Assembly (NCBI GenBank): GCA_023441805.1
Contig: JAEZNO010000001.1
Coordinates: forward strand, 62,001 to 126,000
Source of the DNA: Bacteroidota bacterium
GTDB taxonomy: Bacteria > Bacteroidota > Bacteroidia > Bacteroidales > Lentimicrobiaceae
DNA: 64,000 nucleotides
Direction: 5' to 3'
The notes under the pieces: generated by a model
Told to the model about the DNA's origin: nothing
Database searches by the model: none
What the model saw: only the letters and a program-made list of their open reading frames with translations
Program-made: the position numbers and the translations under genes
Part shown: positions 53,227 to 62,371 of the stretch, in pieces
Layout: each line of letters starts with the position of its first letter
Numbering within the stretch: position 1 is the first letter of the stretch

Positions 53227-53646
53227 CTATGAATTCAATCTGCTGAGATAATGGTCTTCCATCTTCCTCATTTGGCTCATCTCTTTCTCTGTCTTGTCAT
53301 GAAACCCACAGAGATGTAAAATGCCATGTATAATTACCCTCTTTAGTTCATCGTTGAAAGTAATGTTTAAACTCTCAGCATTCTCTGTCACTCTTTCAAT
53401 ACTGATGAAAATATCACCACTAATAACATTGTCTTTTGTGTAGTCGAAAGTGATTATATCAGTTAAAGTATCATGATCAAGATATTGCTGGTTTAAATTT
53501 AAAAGGTAAGCATCATCACAAAAGATGTAATTAATAGTTCCCGGTGTGAGGTTTCTGTCTTTAACGACATTAAAAATCCAATTGCGAATCTCAATTGGGT
53601 TATTGAGAGTAAATTCAATTTGTTCTGAGAAGAAATTAATGCCCAT
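53227..53646 (-). CDS. ybeY: Endoribonuclease YbeY
   Basis: 139 residues with the zinc motif VIIHGILHLCGFHD (HGxLHLxGxxH class) at about 108-121 and DIITFDY near 63. It takes part in 16S rRNA 3' maturation and ribosome quality control. It overlaps the DUF4175 gene by 11 bases. Confidence 0.95.
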   Translation of the reverse strand: MGINFFSEQIEFTLNNPIEIRNWIFNVVKDRNLTPGTINYIFCDDAYLLNLNQQYLDHDTLTDIITFDYTKDNVISGDIFISIERVTENAESLNITFNDELKRVIIHGILHLCGFHDKTEKEMSQMRKMEDHYLSRLNS

Positions 53647-56600
53647 TAGGTGTTGATTTGTGTTCGGACGGAATTTGAATAAAATAGCTATTAACTTTAT
53701 TCTTATAATAATCTCTTAATGAAGGCGGGATTGTCTTGATAAGCTCAGTCTCCTTTGAAGGAAGACCAATGCTATCAAAATATTTTGCCGGATCAGGTTT
53801 TGGTAATTCCTTTCCTTCGTTAGATTCACGACGCTCTTGCTGTTCCCTCTTCATTTCTGCTTTTTCAGATTCTAATAAACGGGTAAGTATCTCCTGCTGG
53901 CGCTTCATCGTTTCTTTGTTAATGCGTTTATTTACAAGGTCGGTTTCAGTTTTTTCCATTTCCTGGATAGCCTTTTGTAGCCCTTGCTGATTAACATCAC
54001 CGGTTTTCTGAAGTTCTTCGCTATATTTTTGAAGCATTTTGCGTAAAGCTTCCTGCTGTGCAGCTATCCTTGCCAACTGCTCACTCATCTTTGCTTTACC
54101 CGACTGTCCTTGCTCACCCTCTTTACCAGGTGAAGGCTGTTTACCTTCACGAAGCTTTTCCATTTGTTCATTAAGCTTCTCCTGCATTTGGCGCATCGAC
54201 TTCATTGAATTCTTACCCTGGCCCGGTTTTGGATTTCCTTTAGGGAATTTTCCGGAAGCATTCATGCTTAGGGTTTGTTCCATATTTTTAAGAGATTCAG
54301 AAAGTAAGAGAGCCAGATTATTAACCGAGGTCATAACATACTGTTGCTTGGACGCTGCCATAGCTACAGCTCTGTTTTGCATACTCTCAAGAGCCATAGT
54401 AGTATTGTTATTAATATCCCTGATTTCTCGGTTGACAAAATTCTCAATCATTGCTTGGCGTTTACTTAATGCAAGTAATGAGTCTTCAACCATCTCCAGG
54501 TCATCACGAATCTTCTTCTGCTTTTCGACAATAGAAGGATATTTTGGATCAGAACGATTTATATTTTTTAATACATTCATCAAATCTTCCTGATCGAATG
54601 AGATTTTAACCAGATTTTCAAGGATAGCACGTAAAGCTGCTGCATCTTCACCTAAATTCTCCTCCTCCATCTCCTGTTGCATTTCAAGAAGCATATCTCC
54701 CATCTTTTGCATTTTTTCAGAAGCCTTTTTTTGATGATCAGAAGCTTTTTTCATTTTCGATTCCTGAAGATTTTTAGTACTCTCATTCATCTCATTCTGA
54801 ATATCCTGCTTTTCACCCTGCGGGATATCAAATTTGTTAGGTTCCTCCAGCTCCTGATTCAGTTTTTTCAGATCTTCAAGGTCTTTACTTAGATTTTCAA
54901 ACTTCTCATTCAGCTTCTGCTGGTCCAAAGTAAGCTTATCGCTTTCTTTCTTATCGCTGTCAGCTGTTTTATCAGATAGCTTCTTTTCTTCTTCAGCCAG
55001 TTTCTTTAATTCGTCGATTGATTCAGTAAGTTTCTTATCAAATTCAAGTTGCTTAAAAAGCTCAAGATTACGGTCCAGGTCCTTTTCCAGATCTTCTGAT
55101 CCATACTTCATCTTTTCAAGAACATCTTTGATTTTATCTTTATTGAGCTCATCCACTAGTTTTAGCAGCTCTTCAAACATCTTCTTCATCTCATCCGACA
55201 TGATGTCTTCGAAGAGTTTCTCAAGCTGTTTCTGTTTTTCAATAATTTTCTCATCAACTTGCTTGATTTGGGACTCTTTTGAATTCATCTGCTTGTTTTG
55301 CAATTCCATCTTCTCTACCCTGTTTTGCAAATCCTTATGGCGCTCAATAAGATTCTCAAGTTGTTGCTTGTCTTGATAATTCAACTCCTTCTTGTCAATC
55401 AAATTTTGACTTAATTTCTCAATATCTTTTTGCAATGCTTTCGCCTCTTTGATAGTAGCATCAAAATCATCTTTCAATTCGTTGCTATGCTTATCCACCA
55501 TAGCTTTGATCTCTTCAAGAGTAGGTATCCTGAAGGTCATATCCTGCGAACGAGCTGATTTACTGCCGTTTACACCATCATTATCCCATACTTCAAAGTA
55601 ATATTTGATATTTTCACCAGGTTCCAGACCTAACGAAAGAAGATCAAAATAGTAGTAAAAAGTTTGCTCAGTTACATCCTTTTGAATGTTAACCTGAGTT
55701 GACATTTCTGCACCGGTCTTATCATCGTTTACCCTGACCAACTTGAATTCCAGGTTCCTGAAACCATAGTCGTCTTGTATTAAACCTCTGAAATACAATT
55801 TGTTATCGTAAACGGTATCACGATATTGCTCAATGTTGATTGAAGGGTACAGATCAGGAATAGCATTTGCAAAAAGGAGCAGCGAATCGGCATTAGTCAT
55901 GTATTGATTCATACTGGTGATAGTAATCCCGGTACCTTCCATTAACCGGTGGCTTGTAGAAAATATATTTGATTTGCCAGATGTTAATGAACGGATTTCA
56001 TCTCCTAATCTGAATTTTATGTGCTCAGCATCACGTGTGTAAAATTTCCAATTGAGAGTAGTTCCCTGTGGAACATTTATGTCACCGACATTGGAGATGA
56101 CTTCGTTTTTACGCTTAAGATAGGTTGGATAATTTACTTCGATATCGTAGTTTAGGATAATGGGCTTGGGTAATACCCTGATTGTGTATTCATCACTAAC
56201 ATAACCTGATGCAACTATCCGGAAATCACGGTCTTTTTGTATCTTCTTGAATGTGTAATTGAAATTGAATCTATCTTCCTGTTTCATGCGGAACTCATTG
56301 CCATCCATTTCAAGAAAGATCTCTGTTGGGATTTCCTCCCCTTTCACTCCTATTTCCAGGACAAAGTCTTCCTGTTGAATAGCTGTAAGATCTTCATTAT
56401 TGATACTCAATTTGAAAGGTAATGGTTTCTCAAAAGCAACTGAATGCTTAAGTATTCTGGCTCCCGGTTCGGTTATCATCTTTGGCGATGCAACAAGAAA
56501 GGCACCAATCAATAGAATGGGTGGTAATGCAAAATATAGATATTTCTTATTGGAGGAGTAATCGACTGCTGCCTTAAACGGTACATGTAACAAACGTTTA

Positions 56601-57010
56601 GACTTGGAATTGATACTCGCAATGATAAGGTCATAGTTTTCGGGAGATGTTCCGGCAAGCTTTTTAAGCTGGAGAGTATTGAGTAAAGTATCCTTCACTT
56701 CGTTAAAATGGCGCCCAACGACTTCGGCCGCCATTTCGTGCGAAATACGAGGACCTATCCTGTATAATTTCAACAAAGGGATTATGATGTATTTAATCAA
56801 CAAGAAAATTCCTAATACCACATAAGTGTAGAACATTACAGTCCTGACAGAGGTAGAGAACCATGCAACTGACTCAGTTAAGGCCAGTATAAGAAAGAAA
56901 CTTGCTAATAATGCTGCACTGTAAAGTACCCCTTTGATGAGAAGATTTGTATAGTACTTCCTGATGAAAGCATCAAGTTTATCGATTAGTATGGTGTAGT
57001 TATCTTGCAT
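53636..57010 (-). CDS. DUF4175 large membrane-anchored coiled-coil protein
   Basis: 1124 residues. Two or three membrane helices lie in the first 180 residues (about 22-45, 55-78, 155-172). A beta-rich, probably periplasmic region follows (about 190-500, e.g. NVPQGTTLNWKFYTRDAEHI). Then come about 500 residues of charged coiled coil rich in Lys/Glu/Gln, and a short C-terminal tail. This is the Bacteroidota DUF4175 family; function unknown. Linked to ybeY and mnmG, a frequent neighbourhood in the phylum. Confidence 0.88.
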   Translation of the reverse strand: MQDNYTILIDKLDAFIRKYYTNLLIKGVLYSAALLASFFLILALTESVAWFSTSVRTVMFYTYVVLGIFLLIKYIIIPLLKLYRIGPRISHEMAAEVVGRHFNEVKDTLLNTLQLKKLAGTSPENYDLIIASINSKSKRLLHVPFKAAVDYSSNKKYLYFALPPILLIGAFLVASPKMITEPGARILKHSVAFEKPLPFKLSINNEDLTAIQQEDFVLEIGVKGEEIPTEIFLEMDGNEFRMKQEDRFNFNYTFKKIQKDRDFRIVASGYVSDEYTIRVLPKPIILNYDIEVNYPTYLKRKNEVISNVGDINVPQGTTLNWKFYTRDAEHIKFRLGDEIRSLTSGKSNIFSTSHRLMEGTGITITSMNQYMTNADSLLLFANAIPDLYPSINIEQYRDTVYDNKLYFRGLIQDDYGFRNLEFKLVRVNDDKTGAEMSTQVNIQKDVTEQTFYYYFDLLSLGLEPGENIKYYFEVWDNDGVNGSKSARSQDMTFRIPTLEEIKAMVDKHSNELKDDFDATIKEAKALQKDIEKLSQNLIDKKELNYQDKQQLENLIERHKDLQNRVEKMELQNKQMNSKESQIKQVDEKIIEKQKQLEKLFEDIMSDEMKKMFEELLKLVDELNKDKIKDVLEKMKYGSEDLEKDLDRNLELFKQLEFDKKLTESIDELKKLAEEEKKLSDKTADSDKKESDKLTLDQQKLNEKFENLSKDLEDLKKLNQELEEPNKFDIPQGEKQDIQNEMNESTKNLQESKMKKASDHQKKASEKMQKMGDMLLEMQQEMEEENLGEDAAALRAILENLVKISFDQEDLMNVLKNINRSDPKYPSIVEKQKKIRDDLEMVEDSLLALSKRQAMIENFVNREIRDINNNTTMALESMQNRAVAMAASKQQYVMTSVNNLALLLSESLKNMEQTLSMNASGKFPKGNPKPGQGKNSMKSMRQMQEKLNEQMEKLREGKQPSPGKEGEQGQSGKAKMSEQLARIAAQQEALRKMLQKYSEELQKTGDVNQQGLQKAIQEMEKTETDLVNKRINKETMKRQQEILTRLLESEKAEMKREQQERRESNEGKELPKPDPAKYFDSIGLPSKETELIKTIPPSLRDYYKNKVNSYFIQIPSEHKSTPNGH

Positions 57011-57128
57011 AATAAGTTTGCAAAAGTAATATAGTCAATAATAACGACTGCTTAATTAGCTTATTTTACTCATTCACTGAACATTAGCTATTAAATGATG
57101 TCAAATCAATAGTTTAACAAAAAGTAAT

Positions 57129-59237
57129 CTATTTTGCATCAAACACTTCAATACCACTCCAGTCGTCCGGTAATTGTTTACCTGTAATATTTCTGCAACG
57201 GTTGATATAAAAAGTAGCAGCTGCATCCATTGGATTAATCTTGGCTACTTCAGTGAAAATTTCGATAGCCTCGTTGAAGTTCCTGTTTTTATAAGCTTCA
57301 ATTCCTTTTCCAAAAAGGGCTTTAGTTTTAGTTTTAAGTGCTTGAATTTCTTCAGGTTCACCATCCAGTACTTCGAAAATATATACTGCTTCTTTTTTTC
57401 CCTTAACTCTGGCAATGTCAAGGAAACGGAAGTTATAGTTACCCGGGTTCTTTAATTTTATCAAACTATCTTCGCTGACGATTATCGACGTCTTATAGAT
57501 CTTGGTAAGCCCTTCAAGGCGTGAAGCCAGGTTAACAGAATCTGATATAACAGTTCCGTCAATTCTACCCTCTCCCCCAACAACACCTAACATCAGGTTA
57601 CCGGTATGAATTCCAATACCTGAATCAATTGGTGGTAAGTTAACGTCTATCCTGTCGGAATTGAATTGCTTGAGTGCTTTACGCATTTCAATAGCGGCAT
57701 TAATTGCATCATCAGGAGATTCATGGAAAAGTGCCATAATGGAATCACCAATAAATTTATCGATGAACCCATTATTTTTTCTGATCACAGGTTCCATATA
57801 ACCAAGGTAATGATTGATGAAATCAAAATTTTCCTTAGGAGTGAGGCCTTCAGATAACTCGGTAAATCCACGGATATCACTGAAGAGAACTGACATCTCT
57901 TTTTGTACCTGGTCACCCAATTGAATATCTACAAAATTCTCTTTACCAAGGAATTCGAGGAACTGGTTAGGGACAAATCTTGAGTATGCCTCATTCATTT
58001 GTGAGATCTTGAAAATATAATCTCTGAGTCGCGAGGTCATTAAATTGTAACCTTCTGACATCACTCCTATCTCGTCATTTGTTCTGACAATTGTATAATT
58101 ATCAAGCATTCCTTCAGAGGTCATCCGCATATTCCTAACCAGTTCATTAACCGGTCGGACAATATCAGCAGTTGACCAACTAACAAAAAAGAGGATATAA
58201 ATAAAGGCTACAAGAATTCCGCTAAAAATACCCCCAAACATAAGAACTGCATCCAATGCACTGATATATTGGAGATTTGAGTCACCAAAATCATTTTTCA
58301 AATCAACATCAGGGCCCATTATATCAGTAAGTTTCCCGAGCATAATTCTTAACTCGGGCGATGAAACTTCTCCCATATCCTTAATTGGGGTAAGGCTTAG
58401 CAGCAGATACAACAGCACGATGATTAAAGGCAATAAGGTAGTCATAGCACTTGCTATGTACAGTCGCGACTTTATTTTACCCGGGTTTTTGCTGAATATT
58501 CGCTTTTGAAGTTCCTCTTTTGAATAGATATATTCTATATACTTGATATGAACTAAGTGCTTCTGCCAGAAGTAAATAAACAAGACGGTTAAAAGCGAAG
58601 CAACCATTGAAATAAAAAGGTAGTTTAAATAGATCTTTCTGCCAAGATCATCTTCGAAACCTAATGGATTTCGTATTCTCATAATCATTATCACATGCAT
58701 TACAAGAAATGCAAGCAGCACTATACCTGAATTTATAAGGGGCGTTTTAAGGAGAAATCTTCTGCAGTATTTATATAATCGCTTGTAAATTGGTTTATTT
58801 CTTCGTTTTCTGCGAAAATAGATTTTAAAAGGAAGGTTAATTATAATACCGAGTACGACGCTAAAGAGGAAAACAAGCTGGAACATCTTGTACATACTCG
58901 AGGTCCCTGAAGCCCTATCGGCTGGTAAAGGTGATGGAGTAATTTTTGTAACATTAGTACTGTCTTCATCCGAACTTACAATACTTAATCCATTCGGTTC
59001 ATTGCTTTTGAGTTCAAAAACCAGATTACCTTCTTTCTTTTGACTATCATTGCTTTTGGCTGATGATTCCTTTAATAATTCTAATCGGCCTTTCTCTTTC
59101 AAGGCAGGGAAGCTTTTCAGCAACATTAACCCTAAAACCGGATAAACCAGCAGTAAGTAAAGCAACAGAGGGAATATAAATATTCGCCCAGCACGGTATC
59201 TGGGAACGGAAGAGTTGATCTTTCCGGAACGCCCCAT
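57129..59237 (-). CDS. Adenylate cyclase (class III) with HAMP domain and TPR tail
   Basis: 702 residues. Membrane helices lie near 18-38, 113-133, 163-183, 198-218, 263-283 and 330-352. A HAMP-like linker (about 353-405) precedes a CYCc catalytic domain (about 440-610). Metal aspartates are in SVLFSDIRGFT and FIGDSIMALF, the Lys preceding FIGD favours ATP over GTP, and SDSVNLASR holds the Asn/Arg transition-state residues. The C-terminus has TPR-like repeats (RNFNEAIEIFTEVAKINP). It probably makes cAMP in response to a membrane signal. Confidence 0.9.
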   Translation of the reverse strand: MGRSGKINSSVPRYRAGRIFIFPLLLYLLLVYPVLGLMLLKSFPALKEKGRLELLKESSAKSNDSQKKEGNLVFELKSNEPNGLSIVSSDEDSTNVTKITPSPLPADRASGTSSMYKMFQLVFLFSVVLGIIINLPFKIYFRRKRRNKPIYKRLYKYCRRFLLKTPLINSGIVLLAFLVMHVIMIMRIRNPLGFEDDLGRKIYLNYLFISMVASLLTVLFIYFWQKHLVHIKYIEYIYSKEELQKRIFSKNPGKIKSRLYIASAMTTLLPLIIVLLYLLLSLTPIKDMGEVSSPELRIMLGKLTDIMGPDVDLKNDFGDSNLQYISALDAVLMFGGIFSGILVAFIYILFFVSWSTADIVRPVNELVRNMRMTSEGMLDNYTIVRTNDEIGVMSEGYNLMTSRLRDYIFKISQMNEAYSRFVPNQFLEFLGKENFVDIQLGDQVQKEMSVLFSDIRGFTELSEGLTPKENFDFINHYLGYMEPVIRKNNGFIDKFIGDSIMALFHESPDDAINAAIEMRKALKQFNSDRIDVNLPPIDSGIGIHTGNLMLGVVGGEGRIDGTVISDSVNLASRLEGLTKIYKTSIIVSEDSLIKLKNPGNYNFRFLDIARVKGKKEAVYIFEVLDGEPEEIQALKTKTKALFGKGIEAYKNRNFNEAIEIFTEVAKINPMDAAATFYINRCRNITGKQLPDDWSGIEVFDAK

Positions 59238-59276
59238 AAGATGATAGAATTAAGGACAATAGCTTATGTTAACTTA

Positions 59277-59284
59277 CAAAGTTA
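59277..59284 (-). promoter_or_regulatory. -7 promoter element of the cyclase gene
   Basis: On the minus strand this reads TAACTTTG (TAnnTTTG), 39 bases before the ATG. Confidence 0.45.
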
Positions 59285-59373
59285 GTTAATTTAAGGCTAT
59301 CGTTAGTTTAACAACCAATAACTTTAACAAGTGTTAAGAAATTTAGAACCCCTGCAGCACTTTTTTGTTTTCC

Positions 59374-59381
59374 TATCTTTG
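59374..59381 (+). promoter_or_regulatory. -7 promoter element of gltX
   Basis: TATCTTTG matches TAnnTTTG, 17 bases before the ATG at 59399. Confidence 0.5.
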
Positions 59382-59398
59382 CAACAATAACAAACATT

Positions 59399-60904
59399 AT
59401 GAAAGAAGTACGAGTACGTTTTGCACCAAGTCCGACAGGACCGCTTCATATAGGAGGCGTAAGAACAGCATTGTATAATTATCTTTTCGCAAAAAAGAAT
59501 AACGGAACCTTTATTCTGAGAATTGAGGATACTGACCAAAACCGGTATGTGCCGGGAGCAGAAAAGTATATCATTGATTCGTTGAACTGGTGTGGAATAC
59601 ACTACGATGAAGGAGTTGAAATAGGCGGGCCTCATGCACCTTATCGACAAAGTGAACGAAAAGAAATTTATTTCAAATATGCTGAACAGCTTGTTAATGA
59701 AGGGAAAGCTTATTATGCATTTGACACTCCCGAAGAATTGGATGCAATGCGCGACAGGCTTACAAGTAAAGGTGTACCAACTCCTCAGTACGATCATCTC
59801 ACACGTATGGAGATGAAAAACTCACTTACACTCAGCAAAGAGGAAGTGCAGCAGCACCTGGCAGACGGGAGTCAATATGTGATAAGAGTTTTTATACCTG
59901 AAAATAAAGTGATTAAACTAACAGACCTTATTCGAGGAGAAGTTTCAGTACATTCATCGAAACTAGACGATAAGGTATTGTTTAAGTCTGACGGTATGCC
60001 AACATACCATTTAGCTAATATTGTTGATGATCATTTAATGGAAATCACACATGTTATCAGAGGTGAAGAGTGGCTTCCTTCGGCCCCACTGCATGTGCTT
60101 CTGTATGAATATTTCGGATGGCAAGCACCTGAGTTTGCACATTTGCCTCTGCTTTTGAAACCTGACGGAAATGGTAAATTAAGCAAACGTGATGGTGATC
60201 GACTTGGATTCCCGGTATTCCCTCTTAAATGGATTGATCCAAAAACTGATGAAGTTTCATCAGGATATAGGGAATCAGGCTACCTTCCACAGGCTTTTGT
60301 TAACATGCTTGCGCTTCTCGGATGGAACCCTGGCACTGAACAGGAAGTGTTTTCGATGGATGAATTAATTGAAGCTTTTTCTATTGACAGAGTAGGTAAA
60401 CATGGATCTAAATTCGATCCCGAAAAAGCAAAATGGTTTAATCATCATTATCTGTCAAGCCTGAGTGATGTTGAAGTCGCCCACTTGCTTGAAACCCAAC
60501 TCAATGGCAAAGGAATTCAATCAGACATGAATACTCTTGTACGCATTGCAGTATTGATAAAAGAAAGAGCTACCCTGATACCGGATCTTTGGGAACAGTC
60601 AAAATTCTTCTTTAATGATACTATTGACTATGACGAGAAATTAAGGAATAAAGTATGGAGGGTTGAAACGCCTGACATGTTGAAGTCAATAGTGCATTTC
60701 ATTGAAAATCAAGATGATCTGTCGGTTGATGCTCTTGAGCCTGCGTTAAAAGGTTACATTCAGGAGCAGGGATTCAATTTGGGCCTGGTAATGAATACTC
60801 TAAGATTAGCTCTGGTTGGCTCAGCCCATGGGCCAGGAATTGCCGGAATAATTTCAGTATTAGGTAAGGAAAAAACAATTGAAAGAATTACAAAGCTCAA
60901 ATAG
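59399..60904 (+). CDS. gltX: Glutamyl-tRNA synthetase
   Basis: 501 residues. Class I motifs are PSPTGPLHIGGVRTALYNY (HIGH-type, residues about 10-28) and KLSKRDGDRLGFPV (KMSKS-type, about 260-273). It charges tRNA-Glu. Whether it also charges tRNA-Gln depends on GatCAB, which is not in the window. Confidence 0.97.
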   Translation: MKEVRVRFAPSPTGPLHIGGVRTALYNYLFAKKNNGTFILRIEDTDQNRYVPGAEKYIIDSLNWCGIHYDEGVEIGGPHAPYRQSERKEIYFKYAEQLVNEGKAYYAFDTPEELDAMRDRLTSKGVPTPQYDHLTRMEMKNSLTLSKEEVQQHLADGSQYVIRVFIPENKVIKLTDLIRGEVSVHSSKLDDKVLFKSDGMPTYHLANIVDDHLMEITHVIRGEEWLPSAPLHVLLYEYFGWQAPEFAHLPLLLKPDGNGKLSKRDGDRLGFPVFPLKWIDPKTDEVSSGYRESGYLPQAFVNMLALLGWNPGTEQEVFSMDELIEAFSIDRVGKHGSKFDPEKAKWFNHHYLSSLSDVEVAHLLETQLNGKGIQSDMNTLVRIAVLIKERATLIPDLWEQSKFFFNDTIDYDEKLRNKVWRVETPDMLKSIVHFIENQDDLSVDALEPALKGYIQEQGFNLGLVMNTLRLALVGSAHGPGIAGIISVLGKEKTIERITKLK

Positions 60905-61001
60905 AAATTCCATTCTTACTCTTTACCCTGGTAGAAATTTATTAATATTCCCTGATTTAAAAGAAGGATGGCTTGCTGGAAATATCATTTACCAATAATT
61001 A

Positions 61002-61499
61002 ATGTTAATCGGGATGATTGGTGATCCTCTGGTTTATAAAACACTTACTGAAGCCGGTATTAATTTTGAATATCATGAACATCCACCGGCACCAACAATA
61101 GAGATTGCTGTGCAGTATTGGAAGGATATAACTGAGACTACTCATTGCAAAAACTTATTCTTCCGAAATCATAAAGGCAACCGACACTATCTGGTGATAT
61201 TTGATCATAGAAAAAACCTTTGGATTCATGACCTTGAGAAGTATCTCAAGCAGGGTAAATTAACTTTTGCCTCTCAGCAGAGAATGGAAAAATATCTGGG
61301 ATTATTGCCCGGATCAGTATCACCATTTGGATTGATACATGATACGGAACATCATGTACATTTGTTTCTGGATCAAGATCTTGCAGCAAACCCTAAAATA
61401 AGCTTTCACCCAAATGATAATCGTGCATCCTTAGTAATCAGGTATGAGGATTTCCTTAAATTCCTGAAAATAATAGGTAACACTTATGAATTCTTTTAA
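61002..61499 (+). CDS. YbaK/ProX-type aminoacyl-tRNA deacylase
   Basis: 165 residues. The fold is that of the prolyl-tRNA synthetase-associated (YbaK/ProX) domain: YEHPPAPTIEIA-like start (EYHEHPPAPTIE), KNLFFRNHKGNRHYLVI with the conserved Lys, and LLPGSVSPFGLIHD with the SVSPFG loop. Such proteins hydrolyse mischarged tRNAs, most often Ala-tRNA-Pro. It follows gltX on the same strand by 97 bases. Confidence 0.92.
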   Translation: MLIGMIGDPLVYKTLTEAGINFEYHEHPPAPTIEIAVQYWKDITETTHCKNLFFRNHKGNRHYLVIFDHRKNLWIHDLEKYLKQGKLTFASQQRMEKYLGLLPGSVSPFGLIHDTEHHVHLFLDQDLAANPKISFHPNDNRASLVIRYEDFLKFLKIIGNTYEFF

Positions 61500-61615
61500 C
61501 TGCACTGTCCTAACAATACCCACAGGAGAATAAAAATAAGGATCGTAGAAATACATCCTCCACCAAGTTTTTTTGCTCCATAGCCGGCAATAAGAGCTCT
61601 CCAGAAATTATTCAT
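61496..61615 (-). CDS. Small glycine/cysteine-containing membrane peptide (39 residues)
   Basis: From the ATG at 61615: MNNFWRALIAGYGAKKLGGG, then CISTILIFILLWVLLGQCS. It has an amphipathic basic start, a GGG turn and one membrane helix. Its stop overlaps the 3' end of the YbaK-type gene by 3-4 bases on the opposite strand. Similar short 'YGAKKLGGGC..' peptides are widespread in Bacteroidota next to housekeeping genes. Function unknown. Confidence 0.65.
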   Translation of the reverse strand: MNNFWRALIAGYGAKKLGGGCISTILIFILLWVLLGQCS

Positions 61616-61861
61616 GAGCGAAATTTTGATTAAAGGTACAATTTATTGAGATAATATTTGAAAACACACCCTTATGTAAGTATGTTCATCCATGTTTATG
61701 AAAGTAAAGTAAATTACCTATAAATACTGAATAAACCCGTATAAAGTTCAATCAATCAGTAGTTTCCTTATTTGGATTGATTATAAATTTCACTAAAATG
61801 TTGATATTGCTGTTTTTTGTTTCACAATAATTCCCACTTTTGTATCGCAAAATCTGCATAC

Positions 61862-62245
61862 GTGAACATTAGTAAGGTAAATAAGGTAAGATCGATATTG
61901 CACAGAGGATTTCTGATCCTTTGGGCATCTGCTATATTTTGGTTTTACCTTGGAAACCTGGTGAATTTCCATCAGAACAGGATCTGGGGGAAATACCTCA
62001 TACCTTCATGTTTCACTCATTCTTCAGTCAACAAACAGGATTTTGGTACACTCCAGCATGATGATCATACTGCGCTTCTCAATCAGTATAATTTCAGTTT
62101 TGATGGAATAGCATGCGACCAATGCGAGTATGAAGCAAATCCTGTCATTTTCTACTTAAACGATACCGATCAGGATTATTTTGGAACCTTAATATCTGAT
62201 CCACCTGTCTCAGTTAATAGTCTGAGAGGCCCTCCATTATCATAA
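61862..62245 (+). CDS. Small membrane-anchored Cys-containing protein upstream of a TonB receptor
   Basis: 127 residues from the GTG at 61862; an in-frame TTG at 61817 would add 15 residues. An N-terminal membrane helix/signal (FLILWASAIFWFYLGNLV, about 14-31) is followed by a polar domain with CDQC near residue 84, five histidines, and a Pro-rich end (GPPLS). I do not recognise the family. Its position directly before a TonB-dependent receptor on the same strand suggests a role in the same uptake system, perhaps metal or haem binding. That is inference from position and Cys/His content. Confidence 0.55.
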   Translation: MNISKVNKVRSILHRGFLILWASAIFWFYLGNLVNFHQNRIWGKYLIPSCFTHSSVNKQDFGTLQHDDHTALLNQYNFSFDGIACDQCEYEANPVIFYLNDTDQDYFGTLISDPPVSVNSLRGPPLS

Positions 62246-62371
62246 TCAGAGTTTTGTTTCAATTTTCTTATTGATTCTTTCCTCTCCGGGAAAGAGTCAT
62301 AATTGTCTGCACTGCTTAGTACAGGCTTAATCCACAACATCATTATTAATCGGTCAAATCAAAAAAACACA

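Noticed and set aside
54039..54593. Long plus-strand frame inside the DUF4175 gene
   Set aside because: Antisense shadow of a Lys/Glu-rich coiled coil, rich in Ser/Phe/Cys as expected for such shadows.
59324..59797. Minus-strand frame inside gltX
   Set aside because: Cys/Phe/Ser-rich antisense shadow of the synthetase gene.
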